Shown: positions 12,901 through 25,800 of the stretch, piece after piece | Numbering within the stretch: position 1 is the first letter of the stretch | Layout of the letters: each line of letters opens with the position of its first letter | Source of the DNA: Dirofilaria immitis | Taxonomy: Eukaryota; Nematoda; Chromadorea; Rhabditida; Onchocercidae | Direction of reading: 5' to 3' | Length of the DNA stretch: 64,000 nt | NCBI GenBank assembly: GCA_024305405.1 | Contig: JAKNDB010000087.1 | Span: forward strand, 2,792,501-2,856,500 | Notes under the pieces: model-generated | Told to the model about the DNA's origin: nothing | The model's input: only the letters and a program-made list of their open reading frames with translations | Database searches by the model: none | Made by a program: the position numbers and the translations under genes

Positions 12901-15900
12901 AAGCATTAAATATTGCAGGAAGAAATGCTTCTGATAATTTGTACTGATCTGTTCATGCATCAAAGAATAACGTTTGTATTGTTTTAAAATTAACAATATA
13001 GTAAATGCAAGTTAATTGAAATGAATTGAAATAAATTAAATAAACAATAGTGGTCGACAAGTTTATTAATGAAAAAAAAATTTTTGAACAATTGGACAAT
13101 TACATTCATATCATTCATATAATATTTACATAATACATAATATTCATATCGCAAACATAAACTCAAATTTCATAGAAACAGAATAATTTAACTTCACAAG
13201 GAATTTCAAATCTTTCCACAAAACGATCCAATTCTCAAAATTATAATTTTATTTTAAATGTTATTTGATGAAAATGGGAATGACAAAAGGTCAAATATAA
13301 TGGGAAGCATAGAGGGTATTGTTAGAAGGAATTCGAATTGAATATTTCAAAAATTCAAATTTGGTTTATACCTATAATAGTCCAAAAGTGAATTCTAAAA
13401 GTAACAAAATCTAACGAGAATTTCCGGCAGTTAAAAAATAAATTAAAGAAATAAAATCCGCTAACAAATTATTATCAGAAAAAGGATGAATTATTCATAC
13501 ATTATCGATAGAATTATATCTGAGTAATACATTTACGTACTATTTCTAATAAAAAATAAGTTAGAAACTTGCTAAATTTGATAAAAAGTTCAAGAGGTGT
13601 ATATTTTCAAGAATTTTAATTTATTTTCAAGATAAACTTTATCAGAATAAACTTGAATGGATTAGCATGCAAATATATTAAACTTAGTTGTTAAATTAAT
13701 TATTCAGCTAAACAAACGTCAAATGAAATAAAGTAATTTACTTTACAAATAATGTGGCACAAATTTAAAATTTATTTATATTGAACAATAGTTAATACAA
13801 TTTTGAATTCCTTTAAATTGCAATTTTTGCTTATATTATAAATTCATAATTTCCGTTTTAACTTTAAATAAAACTTTTGAAATGCTTCTAATAGCTGAAA
13901 TAGGCGTAGTATATTAGTATTATATCCATATCTAAATCAATTTATTTAATTGAGTTCAATTTAACGAAAGAGTTACGGTAGATGAATTCGATATAATGAC
14001 TGTTCTAATCTTTTCCTTTCTTTCCCTATCTATTTTTACTTAATTATTCCATTTCTTATTACTTAAATAATAATAACGAATATATAATTTCTTCTTTTTA
14101 TATTCAATTTAATAAATAATTGAGTTCAATCTTACAGTTTTCATTCACATTTAATGAAATTTAAAAAAAAAAAAGATAAAAATTCACATAAGTGAGAATT
14201 TACACTGAGAAAATGTAATGGTACAAATTATATTTAAAAAAATTATTATTTGTTTTGCATATTAAATTAATAAATGATGAAAAAAACTCAACTCATGTCG
14301 AAATTGCATCAGTTACTCAAAAGAAATTTTTTTCTTTTCGCATATTTTTTTCATAAATATTTTTCATTTTTCTCAAAGGTCATTTTTCTAAAAAAAAAAA
14401 ACTTAGGAATATGTAGGAATATGATGATTTCGCATGTCTGATTGGAATACTAATCATGATAAAAGGGAAGGTAATTCAAGTAATTCAAGATAGGAAAAAT
14501 ATTAAAGTAATAAGAATTGAACGGTTTTTGAATTAAACAAATTCAATGAATTAATTAACTTCAATGATATTATATTGTATTTTGAATTAAGTCATATGAT
14601 TCAAGAATAAGGTAACGTGCAAGTTAAGATTTCTATCGCTGATAAGAAACAGGAATAATTATGGAAATAAACTGTAATATTGCTGGATCAAACTTATTTT
14701 TTTTTGAAATTTGAACTAGCCAACATTATCACTGATCAGTTATCGAAAATGCTAAATTGAATTCAAGTAATCGACTTGTTAAGTTGCAACATATAATAAT
14801 CATATCATATCACTTTTACTGTAATTAAAAAGCGATAATTAAAAAGCGACAAAGAATTGTGATCACTTCATTAAAATTTCTGCAAACAAAATATAATTGG
14901 GCGAATTATAAGCAAGGAAAAAAGCGTTAAATAAAAAATATTTGAAATAATCCTGACAAAATAAGCAATTCTCGAAATGTTCGTGTCACCATAATTATTG
15001 ACGAAACTAATTTTTCTTATTATTACTATCTATTATTCATATATCCATTATATCTAGCATTAAATGATATTAAATTTCATATGATACTGTGATTGTTTTG
15101 AAAATAAACAAATCAAACACATCTAATTAAAGAAATTCTTCCTTAATGTAAATAAGACATAACACCTCTTATTTTCAACGTAATCAATTGTGATAAATCT
15201 TTTTTTTCGTTCATTTTTTAGATTAAATTAAAAAAAGCGTGACACTTTGCTAAAATTTCGTTCCACAATAAAAGTTTTCAAAAATTATGAACAAGAAGAG
15301 CTCTGGAAAGATAGCAACGAAATTTTACAGAGCTTCTTTTTCAAATCTTTATGGCAAGAAATTATTTAAATTTAAGAAATCTACGTTTTGCTACTCCAAA
15401 CAAAACAAACAATACTAATTGATGATGATTTGTTATAGCAAATTAAGTTTATATAGTCTAATTCATAGCGTTAATCTCGATAATTAAGTATGCTAAAATT
15501 TATAGATCATAAACTGCCAATCGTCATTTTCAATTATAAGATTAACAAATCAAAAGACAATTTTTCCGTTTTTTAAATTTGCGTCAAGTGGGAACTTTAT
15601 CTACTGGAATTTAATCATTATTGACTTTTTAAATTGTATTTTTCAGAGCGTACTACCGTAGTTCTCACATGACAGTATTCTACACTATCATGATCCCACG
15701 ATGTATTCCTCCAAACAGTTCTGAACAGTGATGATATATAAAATCTCCTTTTAAATAATTCAATTGATCCCATTCTTCGCTATTTTTTTGTCCTATATCA
15801 AATTTTTTTGCAAGTTCTCATTTTTAATTTAAATTAAAAATCCTTTTCGATTCCTATTCCCAATAATAATTAATTTTGCCTTCTGCCATTTCAATTTAAA

Positions 15901-17300
15901 CAAAGTTTGTCCAAATTGAAAAAAATTAACTATTTCACAAATGACATAAATTCAACGAATCGTATATTTATCCCTTGACAATAGAAGTAAAAATGATATA
16001 ACTAAATTTTACAATTTTCATCAAATATTTCGACTCGATGATTAGCAATTCACGAAAAATATTTAAAAATAAACTATTTTCTATTTTTTCTATAAAACAA
16101 ATTGAAAAATCTCATTGAAGATTAATGATAACTTTACTTTTGAAGAACAATGACCGTTAAAGGAAGAACAATGACCGTAAATTTGTTGCCAGCAAATTAA
16201 GATTAGTATTTGATAAAATATTTGGGAAAAAAATAATTAGAAAAATCCTTATCATTAATTATTTACCATACATCTAATTGCTGATAATTTTATGTCACAT
16301 TTATTATTATCATCAATGGTTTGCTTACTCAAAATAATGAGAATTATAGCGTAATACAAAAACTCATGATAATTTTTTGTTAATTAATAGTACTTCATCA
16401 TAAAGCAACAAAGTCATTGATTTATCTTTTTTATCATCCAAAATGGATTGAGAATGAGCTGATTATAAAAAATTATATAAAACTTTTTCCTATTTATATA
16501 ATAACTGTATATATATATATATATAATTATATAAATTATAGTAAAAAAATTTGAATGATTGCTGGTCTCGCAAATTACTTATAATTTGATCAATCTTATT
16601 GGGAATGTATGAATAATCGGCAAAAATTTGATAAGTGACGTTTTGAGCGTGTAAATGTAATATTTTGGCATTAGAAGATCAATTAGTGGAATGTTATTAT
16701 GCAAATATCATTCTAGTTTACAAATAATTTTGTTTCTGTTGATAATACCATCAATCGAAACAATTAATCTATTAACTGTATGAATAGTTAATATTTGAAC
16801 TTATGTTATTAAATATTTTTACCTAAATGGTCCAAGTAAATTTTAAGTCAAGAAAAACGCTCAAGGTAACTTCTAAATATATAATATTTATGCGGTTGTC
16901 ACATCACATTCAACAAGTTATTCATGCTTAATAAAAATTCACAAATACCAAAATACCACATCTTGAAGTTTTCGGCAAGAGTGTCGCAATTTAAACAGCG
17001 ATAATTAAAACAGCTTGATGATAATTTTAGGATAAGAAAAGCAATCATACATACATTTAATATCTGCATTCCTTTCTTTATCTGTCGTAAATTGTGCAAA
17101 TTTAATATTAGCTGTTCTGTAATATTTTTTTACTCAAAATTCGAGACTTTTTACCAGGTGGATTGAAGTACGGCTAATCGGTGTACACAGTCGGTATTCT
17201 CTTCGCATGCTGCACTTGCCCTTTGACATTCTACAGAGTAATTCGGACTTTGCGCTCCGGTTGTTTTCGTGAGAAGAAGGAATAAAAATAATTGTTGCAT
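9982..17300 (-). CDS. GAS1/GFR-alpha-like cysteine-rich GPI-anchored protein
   Basis: Four minus-strand exons: 17300-17155, 12358-12163, 10676-10477 and 10155-9982, about 238 residues. Exon 1 starts at an ATG with a clear signal peptide (MQQLFLFLLLTKTTGAQ). The mature part carries two cysteine-rich blocks of the GDNF-receptor/GAS1 type: CVTNTCQPQCRNAVLNLY with later C-N-L and YCNLAKLAC, then CSPRCRELLNDTLK, DCTCTDKD and KSCM. The last exon is a short polar stalk ending GGRIAGTSQFLL plus a hydrophobic tail, typical of a GPI signal. This matches nematode GAS1 homologues (C. elegans phg-1, from memory) in size and layout. It should act at the cell surface; the ligand is unknown. Junctions 1-2 and 2-3 are in phase. 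Exon 3 is one base short of keeping the frame (see finding). An acceptor-like TTTCCAG lies 10 bases before the ATG. Confidence 0.85.
10829..10916. repeat. Imperfect minisatellite (catctttatttaca type)
   Basis: Four to five imperfect copies of a 12-18 bp motif built on catctttatttaca, in the intron between exons 2 and 3 of the GAS1-like gene. Confidence 0.7.
12359..17154 (-). other. 4.8 kb first intron of the GAS1-like gene
   Basis: Bounded by donor CCTG/GTAAAA (exon end 17155) and acceptor TTTTCAG (exon start 12358), phases matching. Apart from a short TA run near 16508-16526 I see no exon-like conserved frame, RNA gene or mobile element. It is long relative to the other introns, so it may hold regulatory elements; nothing in the sequence proves this. 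Confidence 0.5.
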
Positions 17301-17310
17301 TATTGACTAT

Positions 17311-17317
17311 CTGGAAA
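17311..17317 (-). promoter_or_regulatory. Probable trans-splice acceptor, GAS1-like gene
   Basis: Minus-strand TTTCCAG ending at 17311, ten bases upstream of the ATG at 17300. No upstream coding exon is needed, because the ATG directly begins a signal peptide. This is the arrangement expected for spliced-leader addition in nematodes, but a 5' UTR intron would look the same. Confidence 0.5.
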
Positions 17318-20300
17318 TGAACTAAGAATTAGCGTTTAATATTTATAATAAAATAAGCGAGATCTGATATTTTAATAATCATCGGCATTATCATGCAGTG
17401 ATAACTGACTAATTAATCAATTCATGTGACAATTACAGGAGCAACTTATCAGTTCTTAAATATTTAAATCAAAATTTACTCAACATGTCTCTTTATTTGC
17501 TACTGATTTTCATACATAAGTTATTATATCAGATCTCGTTTAATTTACTAATATTTACCACATAATAAGAATAAGTTCCCACTTTTATTCAAATTTAATT
17601 CCTTAAAGTTAGTACTTTTAAATTATCACATGGGAAAACATTATATCAGAAAATCTGTTATTGCGATAGAATTTGCTATTCATTCATAACAATGTAATTA
17701 CGTGGTAAATATTCATTCATAACATCCTTATCGCTAATGAAACTATTCCAAAAAGAATGACTGAAAAAATAATAATGTCAAGATTAATAATAAATATTAT
17801 ATGATTCTATCCGAATAAGCGTACAGTATTAGGCTCCGTATGCAATTACATCTAAAAAACAACCAGTTTTATCTGAGCTATACCGGAATTTTTTTGGTGG
17901 TCGTGGTATATGACGAGAAAGAAATGAAAAGAAAAACGAATGAATATAGTATACTAGCATGACATTACCTGCGTCGAGATAGATAGTTTTGTAAATAAAA
18001 TTTAGATTTAAAAGCAAGTAGTGGAATGATTGGAATTGGATAAACATTTGGCTAAATTGGACCAGTAACAATTAAAATTTAGACAGCAACAGAATAGATG
18101 AGGAAATTATCATAATGCATTTCTAACTGCAAAAGCAATCTCAAATTCATCCTCCGTCCACTTTGTTCTTCAATCAATCCATCCGACCGTCCAAACTGTC
18201 TTTTCATTAAAGGTACATTTCCTTCCTCATCAAGAAATAAATCCATTCATTACTAGTGGTACACAGTTTGTTAAAGTTGAAATATCAAAAATCTTAAATA
18301 CATTTGTAAATTATCCAATAGAGCTAAATTTCTCGAAAATTATCCATTTCAAATTCGCTTATCTTTAATTTTAACTATAAAGTCTGATCTTAAATGATAA
18401 ATATTTATTTATCATAATAAATAATAAATATTTATTATGTATTATGATAAATATTTTATTTATTATTTTGCTCAACAATCACTGATGAAATAACTGCATT
18501 TCTCTATAACAATCTATTTTGCGCAACTTCTAAATTTCTTCTTGACTTATTGGAATACTTGAAAAATCATCATTTTTATATTTCCAATTACAGAGCAAAA
18601 TAAATGTGAAATTCTGTAAAATAGAAAAGACTGATCTAATTTGCAATTCACGATGAGAAAAATTGGATGATACAATAAAATTCTGAAACGAAGTAATTTT
18701 TATCATATTATTATTTATACTTCAAAATACTACCTTGTGCCAAATCTTTTCCTCTAATTTTTATATCATTTTTAAATTAATTGAAGTAGTTGAAAGTATT
18801 ATGAAATATCGTAACATTAAGGCAATAAATGAACTCATTTCATCAACTGAATTTGACCTAATTTTAGAATACTCAGAAATGAAATTCATATATATACGTA
18901 ATGAAGTTAGTAGACTACTTGAGAGGAATGATAATCGACTCTTTCATCTTAGCACACGATGAATAATTCCAGTTTTAACCTTTCTTTGCCGTTTTCTTGC
19001 TTCAATCTTGCGATAAAATTAGATCTCGAAAAGGACAAATTGATTGAGGGGATGGGAATGCGAGGAAGATTGAGGAGTTAGGAAAAGAGACAGGTATACG
19101 ACAGGTAACGGTTTGGCTGAATGATTGAATAACCAACTAACTGTACAAATGTCAACAATTATCAAATCTTAATCAAATTTACCTTCCTCTTCTCTTTCAC
19201 TTAGAATTTCTCCTAAATTTACATTATTTTTTTTTTTATTATTTTCCAATTGATTTTCTCTAAACTAATGTTGAGAATAACGTTGAGATACAAACTGTGA
19301 ACTTCAATTGGCAAAATGATCAACAGTACAATCTCGAGAAAAATTCAAAATATGATGAAGTTCATTGATGATGAGGGTACAAACTAGGTATCGAGTGAAT
19401 GTAATTATTTCTGAATTATATATTATTGGTATTCTTTGATGCGCCTCATTCTTTTGGATGGAAATTTTTTGGATTCGATTTCGAATTTGAAGAAAATAAT
19501 TTCCAATATTATTACCAATAGATTTTTAATTCCGGTTTTAATAATATAAGAAATCAATTATCATATCAACGAATCTATCTATATTATGTTATATAATCAA
19601 TAATATATATGTGAGTTGAAAAAATTGAAACTTTTAATATGACAAATCAAAATTTTATTCCCTCAAATTAGCTCAATTCATCCTCTTCCTCCAATTGTTA
19701 ATATTATGATGTATGTAATGTTGTATTTACAACAGTTATTGTTGATGATTTAAAACCGATAATGAAAAGAGTAAAAGAGAGCGATAGGAACAGAGATGAT
19801 AGAATAAGAGAATTAGAAAATTTTGAATAATATATAGCAATTTAACAAAAATTTTAATTTCGCTATTGTAATCAATACATTATCTCCCAAATTTTTTTCA
19901 ATTTATGAGTCTGAAAATTTAAATATTTTCGTATAATTTTTAATTTTAACAAGTAACAGATTCTGTACTACAATCATTTCACTAATTCTATCGTTTGTTT
20001 ATTTGGACAAGGATTAGGTAAAATTTTACGAAGAATCGTAGGGACTACATAAAATTTTAAAGAGGACTTGATTAAAAATACGTTGCGACAAAATGATTCC
20101 AATAAAATATTTACCAATAACAAATCTTATCAATTTCATATTACCATTGCAATACATTTTTTCCACGTTAGTTATCTATGGCATAGTATCCGATCGATTT
20201 ATGAGAACATTATTTCTAAATTTTTAAAAGAATCAATAAGAATATTATCAGTTAAGAATGGCTGACGATGCAACTGTTTGAATTTCAATTTAATTCAATA

Positions 20301-22828
20301 GAAGAAAAAGAATATGGGGATAGATGAATGGATGGATAGATGGATGATATGAAATCAAACATACAAAAAATTGTTAACGACCTGCCATTAATTTTGTTCT
20401 ATACGAAAAAGATGGCACTAATAGTAGCAAACTGTTATTTTCATAACAACCCTCATAAAAATTATCATTTAATCATCTATTTCAAAGCGAAATAAATGGT
20501 ATTTCTGGCCTAACTATCATATTATCATCGATGAATGATAAGCTTCCATCATGATCTTATTACCATCAGTGAGTGACAAACAGAATTGTCTCTAATATTA
20601 TTATTACCATTACTAAGTTATTAATTGCCATTACTGGCGTATTGATAATGCGTTTTTGTCTCACTTAAAAATCACCTGATTAGCTAATCAAAATATTTTG
20701 CGTTGACCTATATGCATTTATTCATTTATAAGATCTTGATATCAAAAGATAACGAATTGAGTTAAGTTACCGGATGATTTTAGCAATTAATCCTTTTTAA
20801 CATACATGTGACGGAAGCTATCGAACTTTTCAAAGGCATACAGTAAAAATATTTGGAAGATATTTTGCAAAAATTAATTTTCACAGATATCATTCATACT
20901 TGCAAAGTTATGAGCAAATTAGGATTTTCAGATCTGGCGAAATTCACATTTTGAAGTCTAATTATAAGATCATGATAAGATAAAATTCTAGTTACGAGAT
21001 CATGAGAAAAATCCAAACTTTCACATTTTTAAGGTACATTATACTTAATTTAATTGAACTTATCAAACTGACAGATTCAACGACTGATTTCTCTACAAAC
21101 ACACCTTGAAGTATTGAAATTTTCGAACATATTTTATGGACAAAAGTTTCATCGATTTCTGTCCCTCAGAAGTGAAATTTTTCTATTGATTTCTGTACCT
21201 CTCGAAGTTGAAAAATCTCAAAGAATTCAGTTCTTTTCCTTAATTGGTATATACTACACCGATTTCTGACAGTTTTTGAATAAATATCAGTCGATATCAT
21301 TTCTCAAAAATGGAAAATATTCTAATTTTCCAGTCACTTATAATATGATTCTTAATATAATTCTCATGATATAACAGCTCCAGTTATTTTTGAACGATCT
21401 CTATAGCATAATTACCATTTTTAATCACATATATTGTACACCAGTATATTTCACCGTAATTTAGTTTTCGCAAATAAAACCAAAAATAAAAATTGTTCGA
21501 AAACTAATTACTACTAAGAAACCAAATTTTTACTACAAATGAAAACGATACAGTGTTCAAAATATTGATAAATGTTGACTTTCTGTACTTATCAATATTC
21601 CTCGCAATCTTAGCTGAAACTATTATTAACAGTATTCTCTTTTATTAGTTGAATACAAAAATGCATGAAAATTACGAAATCAATTATCCAGTTGTTAGTC
21701 ATATTAAGGAATTATGAATCCTAATTTACAATTTTTATAAGGTCCTGATAACTCCATAGTATGTATTTGAGAAAGAAGCAGTGCAATTTTCCCAAAAATC
21801 AAAACCTTATTTAATCAAATCATTTTACAATGATAATGCACTTTACACACAGTTAACAATAACATAACGTAAAATTGAAAAAGCACAAAGAGAAAATTCA
21901 AAAAGTAACAATACTGAATGTTTGAGTGAAAATTTGTTTCAAAATGAAATAAATCTTATTGTAACAATACAAATAAAAGTTAAACACTTAAAAATTAGTC
22001 TATTATACTATCTTTTGTTGTTTCTTATAACTGCAAAAGATGTCATTAACTATTTGAACATTCGAATTAAAAATACGAAGGATTTGCAGGATTCAATTTA
22101 AAAAAAAAGAAAAAACTTTATCAAACAATAATTGCTTGTCTCTACAAAATATTTTGTATGAAATCGAATAGGAGTACATGAACAGATTCTATTGGCGCTA
22201 TAAATAATTACTGTTCAAATCATCATTCTGATGAAGCTATAGTTAAAACTGTAAGTCTCAGTTAATGAGAACGAAATGATAGAACTACACATATTTTGAA
22301 ATTTTGAATGAACAACAAAGCAACTTCAGAAACCCGTTTAAATATAAAGAAAATAAAAATTGAGTGAGCAATAGGCAACATTTTTAAGTACAGTGTGCGA
22401 AATCATTTTATCATTGCCATGAAAATTATCTATTTAACGATAAATTTGCTCGAGTCAATAAACTGATGCAAATTAAAGTTGCACTAAGATTAAAGAATTT
22501 AAATACTTTAAAACTCGATAAAATCTGTATAAAATACTCCTTTTACACATTGCACTTTTTGCAAACAATAACAATATATAATATGAATTTATTTCTTATA
22601 AACCTCATATCTAAGTCTGACGATTTATTGGTATCCCATCTTTCTTTTAATCTCGCAATAATTTCTAAAAACATTACTAAATGGAAAAAATATACTAATT
22701 TTGTTCATTGAATTTTTTCATTGAATTTTGATATAATTTTAGAAAACAACTATTCTAAGGATAAAAATTTTAAAAATTGACAAAATTCACAAAATAACCT
22801 ACTGCATTTTTTTCGTCACTTTATCATC
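17318..22828. other. Gene-poor interval of about 5.5 kb
   Basis: Between the 5' end of the GAS1-like gene and the 3' end of the SZT2-like gene. Both strands show only short open frames of biased composition with no recognisable domain, such as 80 codons near 17829-18071 and 75 codons near 18735-18962. There is a small GATG/GATA repeat near 20322-20350. The GAS1-like promoter must lie at its left end and the SZT2 terminator at its right end. Confidence 0.5.
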
Positions 22829-25800
22829 TCAATTTATTGATGAGCTAATGTGGACTAAACTCATCCAAGCAGAAGAAGCAGCACAACGAACTAATTCATT
22901 GAATTGTTCTCGCACTCTGTGACCTGCTTCCACCAACAATGACCCAGATTCACTGCCCTTATGTTCCTGAAAAAAAAAAAAACAACAATAAATGAAATTC
23001 CAATTTAAATTACGATATCTTTTCTTGTTCGTTATAATTTATTAAAACTATAATTACTACCATTCCTGTCAAAATAAAAATTTCTGGTGAGCGCGAGATC
23101 GAATAAAACAGTAGAAGTTTACTTTTTAAAATCCACAATTCATGAAGCAAATCTTTTATTCCCAAATTTAAATTAAAAATGACAAAGGAAAATACCTTAT
23201 TTTTCCCTTTACCCTTTATAATTCAAAACAACAAAGACACCGTAAAAGAAGCATATTTTAATCACAAAAAAATAGAAAACACCTTTACAAGCAATCTCAT
23301 CTGCAACGGTTCATCATTTTGTGCTGTGAAAAGAAATACGGCTTGCTGTGCTTCAGGAGTAATGATCACGAGATGCTGCAAATGTACCGCATATTATATA
23401 ATTTAATATTTAAACTTATTTCAATGATAAAAGAGAAATTGTTTATTTCAAAGATAAATTAGAAGCGTGCGCAAATAGACCTTTTAGAAATATTAATCGC
23501 CAAAAACATTTTTCAAATTTGTGAAGTTAATATTAAGCTGGAACACGAATTGAATAAAACTATATAGACTACATATGAAACTTTATTGAACTTCGGAAAC
23601 AAAAACCGAAATTTTGGGCAATTTAATTTATATTCAACATATGTAATCAAAATGTGTCACAATCCGATACCCAATATCAGACTTCCAAATGTTTCCAAAT
23701 ATTTCCTTTCTATGAAATCTATCCGACATCTATTAATATTTATTATATCAATGTAATAAAATAAAAAAAATTGTAGTTTAATTAAAAATAAAGGATTAAC
23801 TATTAGATTTTGGATTCAAGATTCTATTCAAAAGTTAAGAATTCGATATGAAATATCTATAAACCGATGCATAGTTATGACAACGATTTTTCTTTTCATT
23901 TATTTTTTCGTATTATCTATTTACATTTCCCTCATCTGTTAAAAAATCTCATTTTCACTTTGATCTTAAATTAAATTAATATAATAAAACTTTGAAAGGA
24001 ACAGTTTAAATCACTGATAAGATTGCTGATAAAGAAAATCGTTTATAAATTCAATGAAATTAAATATATTCTGAAAGTCATAATGTGTCTGATAATTAAT
24101 AATTTTTAAAGCAAGTACCTCCTTCACAAATGAACAAAATAATCGACATTTCTGCAGACCAAAATGTTGAATAAGTAATTTGAAAAAAATTCCAGGATTT
24201 AGGTTGCTGATTATTGAATCCAATAATGGTTCGTATATATTCAAGAATTCAGATTTAACATAACCCAATAAATTATCCAGATCTGAAGTTGTAAGAGATG
24301 TTGAAAGTGCTAGCCGTAATACTAAGGTTACATCATGATTATGACGTGCTAGCAGTTTCCATTGTTCAGTCATTTCAATGGTTTCACGTTTCGTCATATG
24401 TTTTTCTAACATATCATCCCAAAGCTGAAATAGCAAAAATTAGAAGAAAAAAATATTAAAATTTTTGGTTGGAAGCTCTTTCTTTTTCTAATATTTATTC
24501 CATACCAAATTCAATTACGTTAGAAAAATCTTCTATATCAGGTGTTGGATTTAGGTAAAAGATAACTATTGAGGAGTTACATGTGTACTGCAACAACTAT
24601 ATCAAATTATAATGCTTAATAATGGGAAGATGTTATAAGATTTGTATTTGACAATATCAGCCAAAATTACGGAAGATTTATGAAGCATATCAGTCAAAAT
24701 AAGGAAGATGAAATATAATTTTAAATTCACTTGGTTTCTTTTGCAATGCCATACAGCATCCTCAATTATCATTTGTAGCTTCCTTTTATAGTGCATAACG
24801 CTATCTTCCAATTGTTTTTGCAATCTTTTCTGATGTCTACTCATGTAATAGATGTAAAACACCTGTTCACGCGGCACTATAGCAAGTGGATTCGACAGTG
24901 TGATACCGTCTAAAAAAGGTTTACACGTACTTATATTATCAAACTTTTATTTTCAAATTCCTTTTGACAAAAATTAAGCTTACAATGGTACTGTTAATCA
25001 TTATTGAATATATACCACAGAAGAGACGAAATTAAATCTTTCATTCTTTAATGAATATTTTATTGTTAGAAAATTTTGAAAAATCTGTTACAAAAACATA
25101 TATACCTCGAAGTTTTGGTCGCGTTCTTCGATGTCTCAAAGGTGGCATGTTTTGAATAGATAATTTATGCATTTTTCCATTTGACATTGATTGACATTCT
25201 TTTATTCCTGCAATATTTGGAACTATTTTCCTAAGACGGAGCTAACTGAATTAAATATTTAATAGATAACTGTCATAAATATATATTCAACATTTACGAA
25301 AATTTTTTTGAGTACATGATTTTAGGACTATCGCTTCTTTTTTCGAAAGTGAAATTCGTGTTTCATTAAATTAAATTATAGAAAAAAATGCAAAAAAAGA
25401 AGCCTAGAATATTTTTCTCCAATGGAAAGAACTTCAATATCATTGGATCATAATAATATCAATACGTAAATTTTTTATAATATCAACCATTTGAATAATT
25501 TCATGAAAATTCTGTCTCTTTTGTTGACCTATTATTGTCTCCACTGCGACATCTTCGTCTGGTACGAGCGATTGATGCACACCATACATTACTAGTATCG
25601 CTACTAAAAAAATTGATATTTGTTAGATGCATAACAAATATTTAATTTTATGCAAAGAAAATTCAAACAAGTTTAAACTTGAATTTAAATTTTGGATTGA
25701 ATAACAACCGAAAGTTAAAAAGGAAATAATTTTAATTTATCAAAAACAGAGGACTAATTTTATCATTTAGTCCCAATCTTTTCAAAATAAAGAAGAAATC

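Noticed and set aside
17318..22828. Search for tRNA, mobile elements, bacterial-endosymbiont insertions or CRISPR-like arrays
   Set aside because: No tRNA A/B box pair, terminal inverted repeats with a transposase, bacterial-type reading frame or regularly spaced repeats could be found here or elsewhere in the window by eye.
23179..23406. Plus-strand cysteine-rich 75-codon frame (CCASGVMITRCCKCTAYY)
   Set aside because: It is antisense to the SZT2 exon at 23375-23289, which has good splice sites and joins in phase on both sides.
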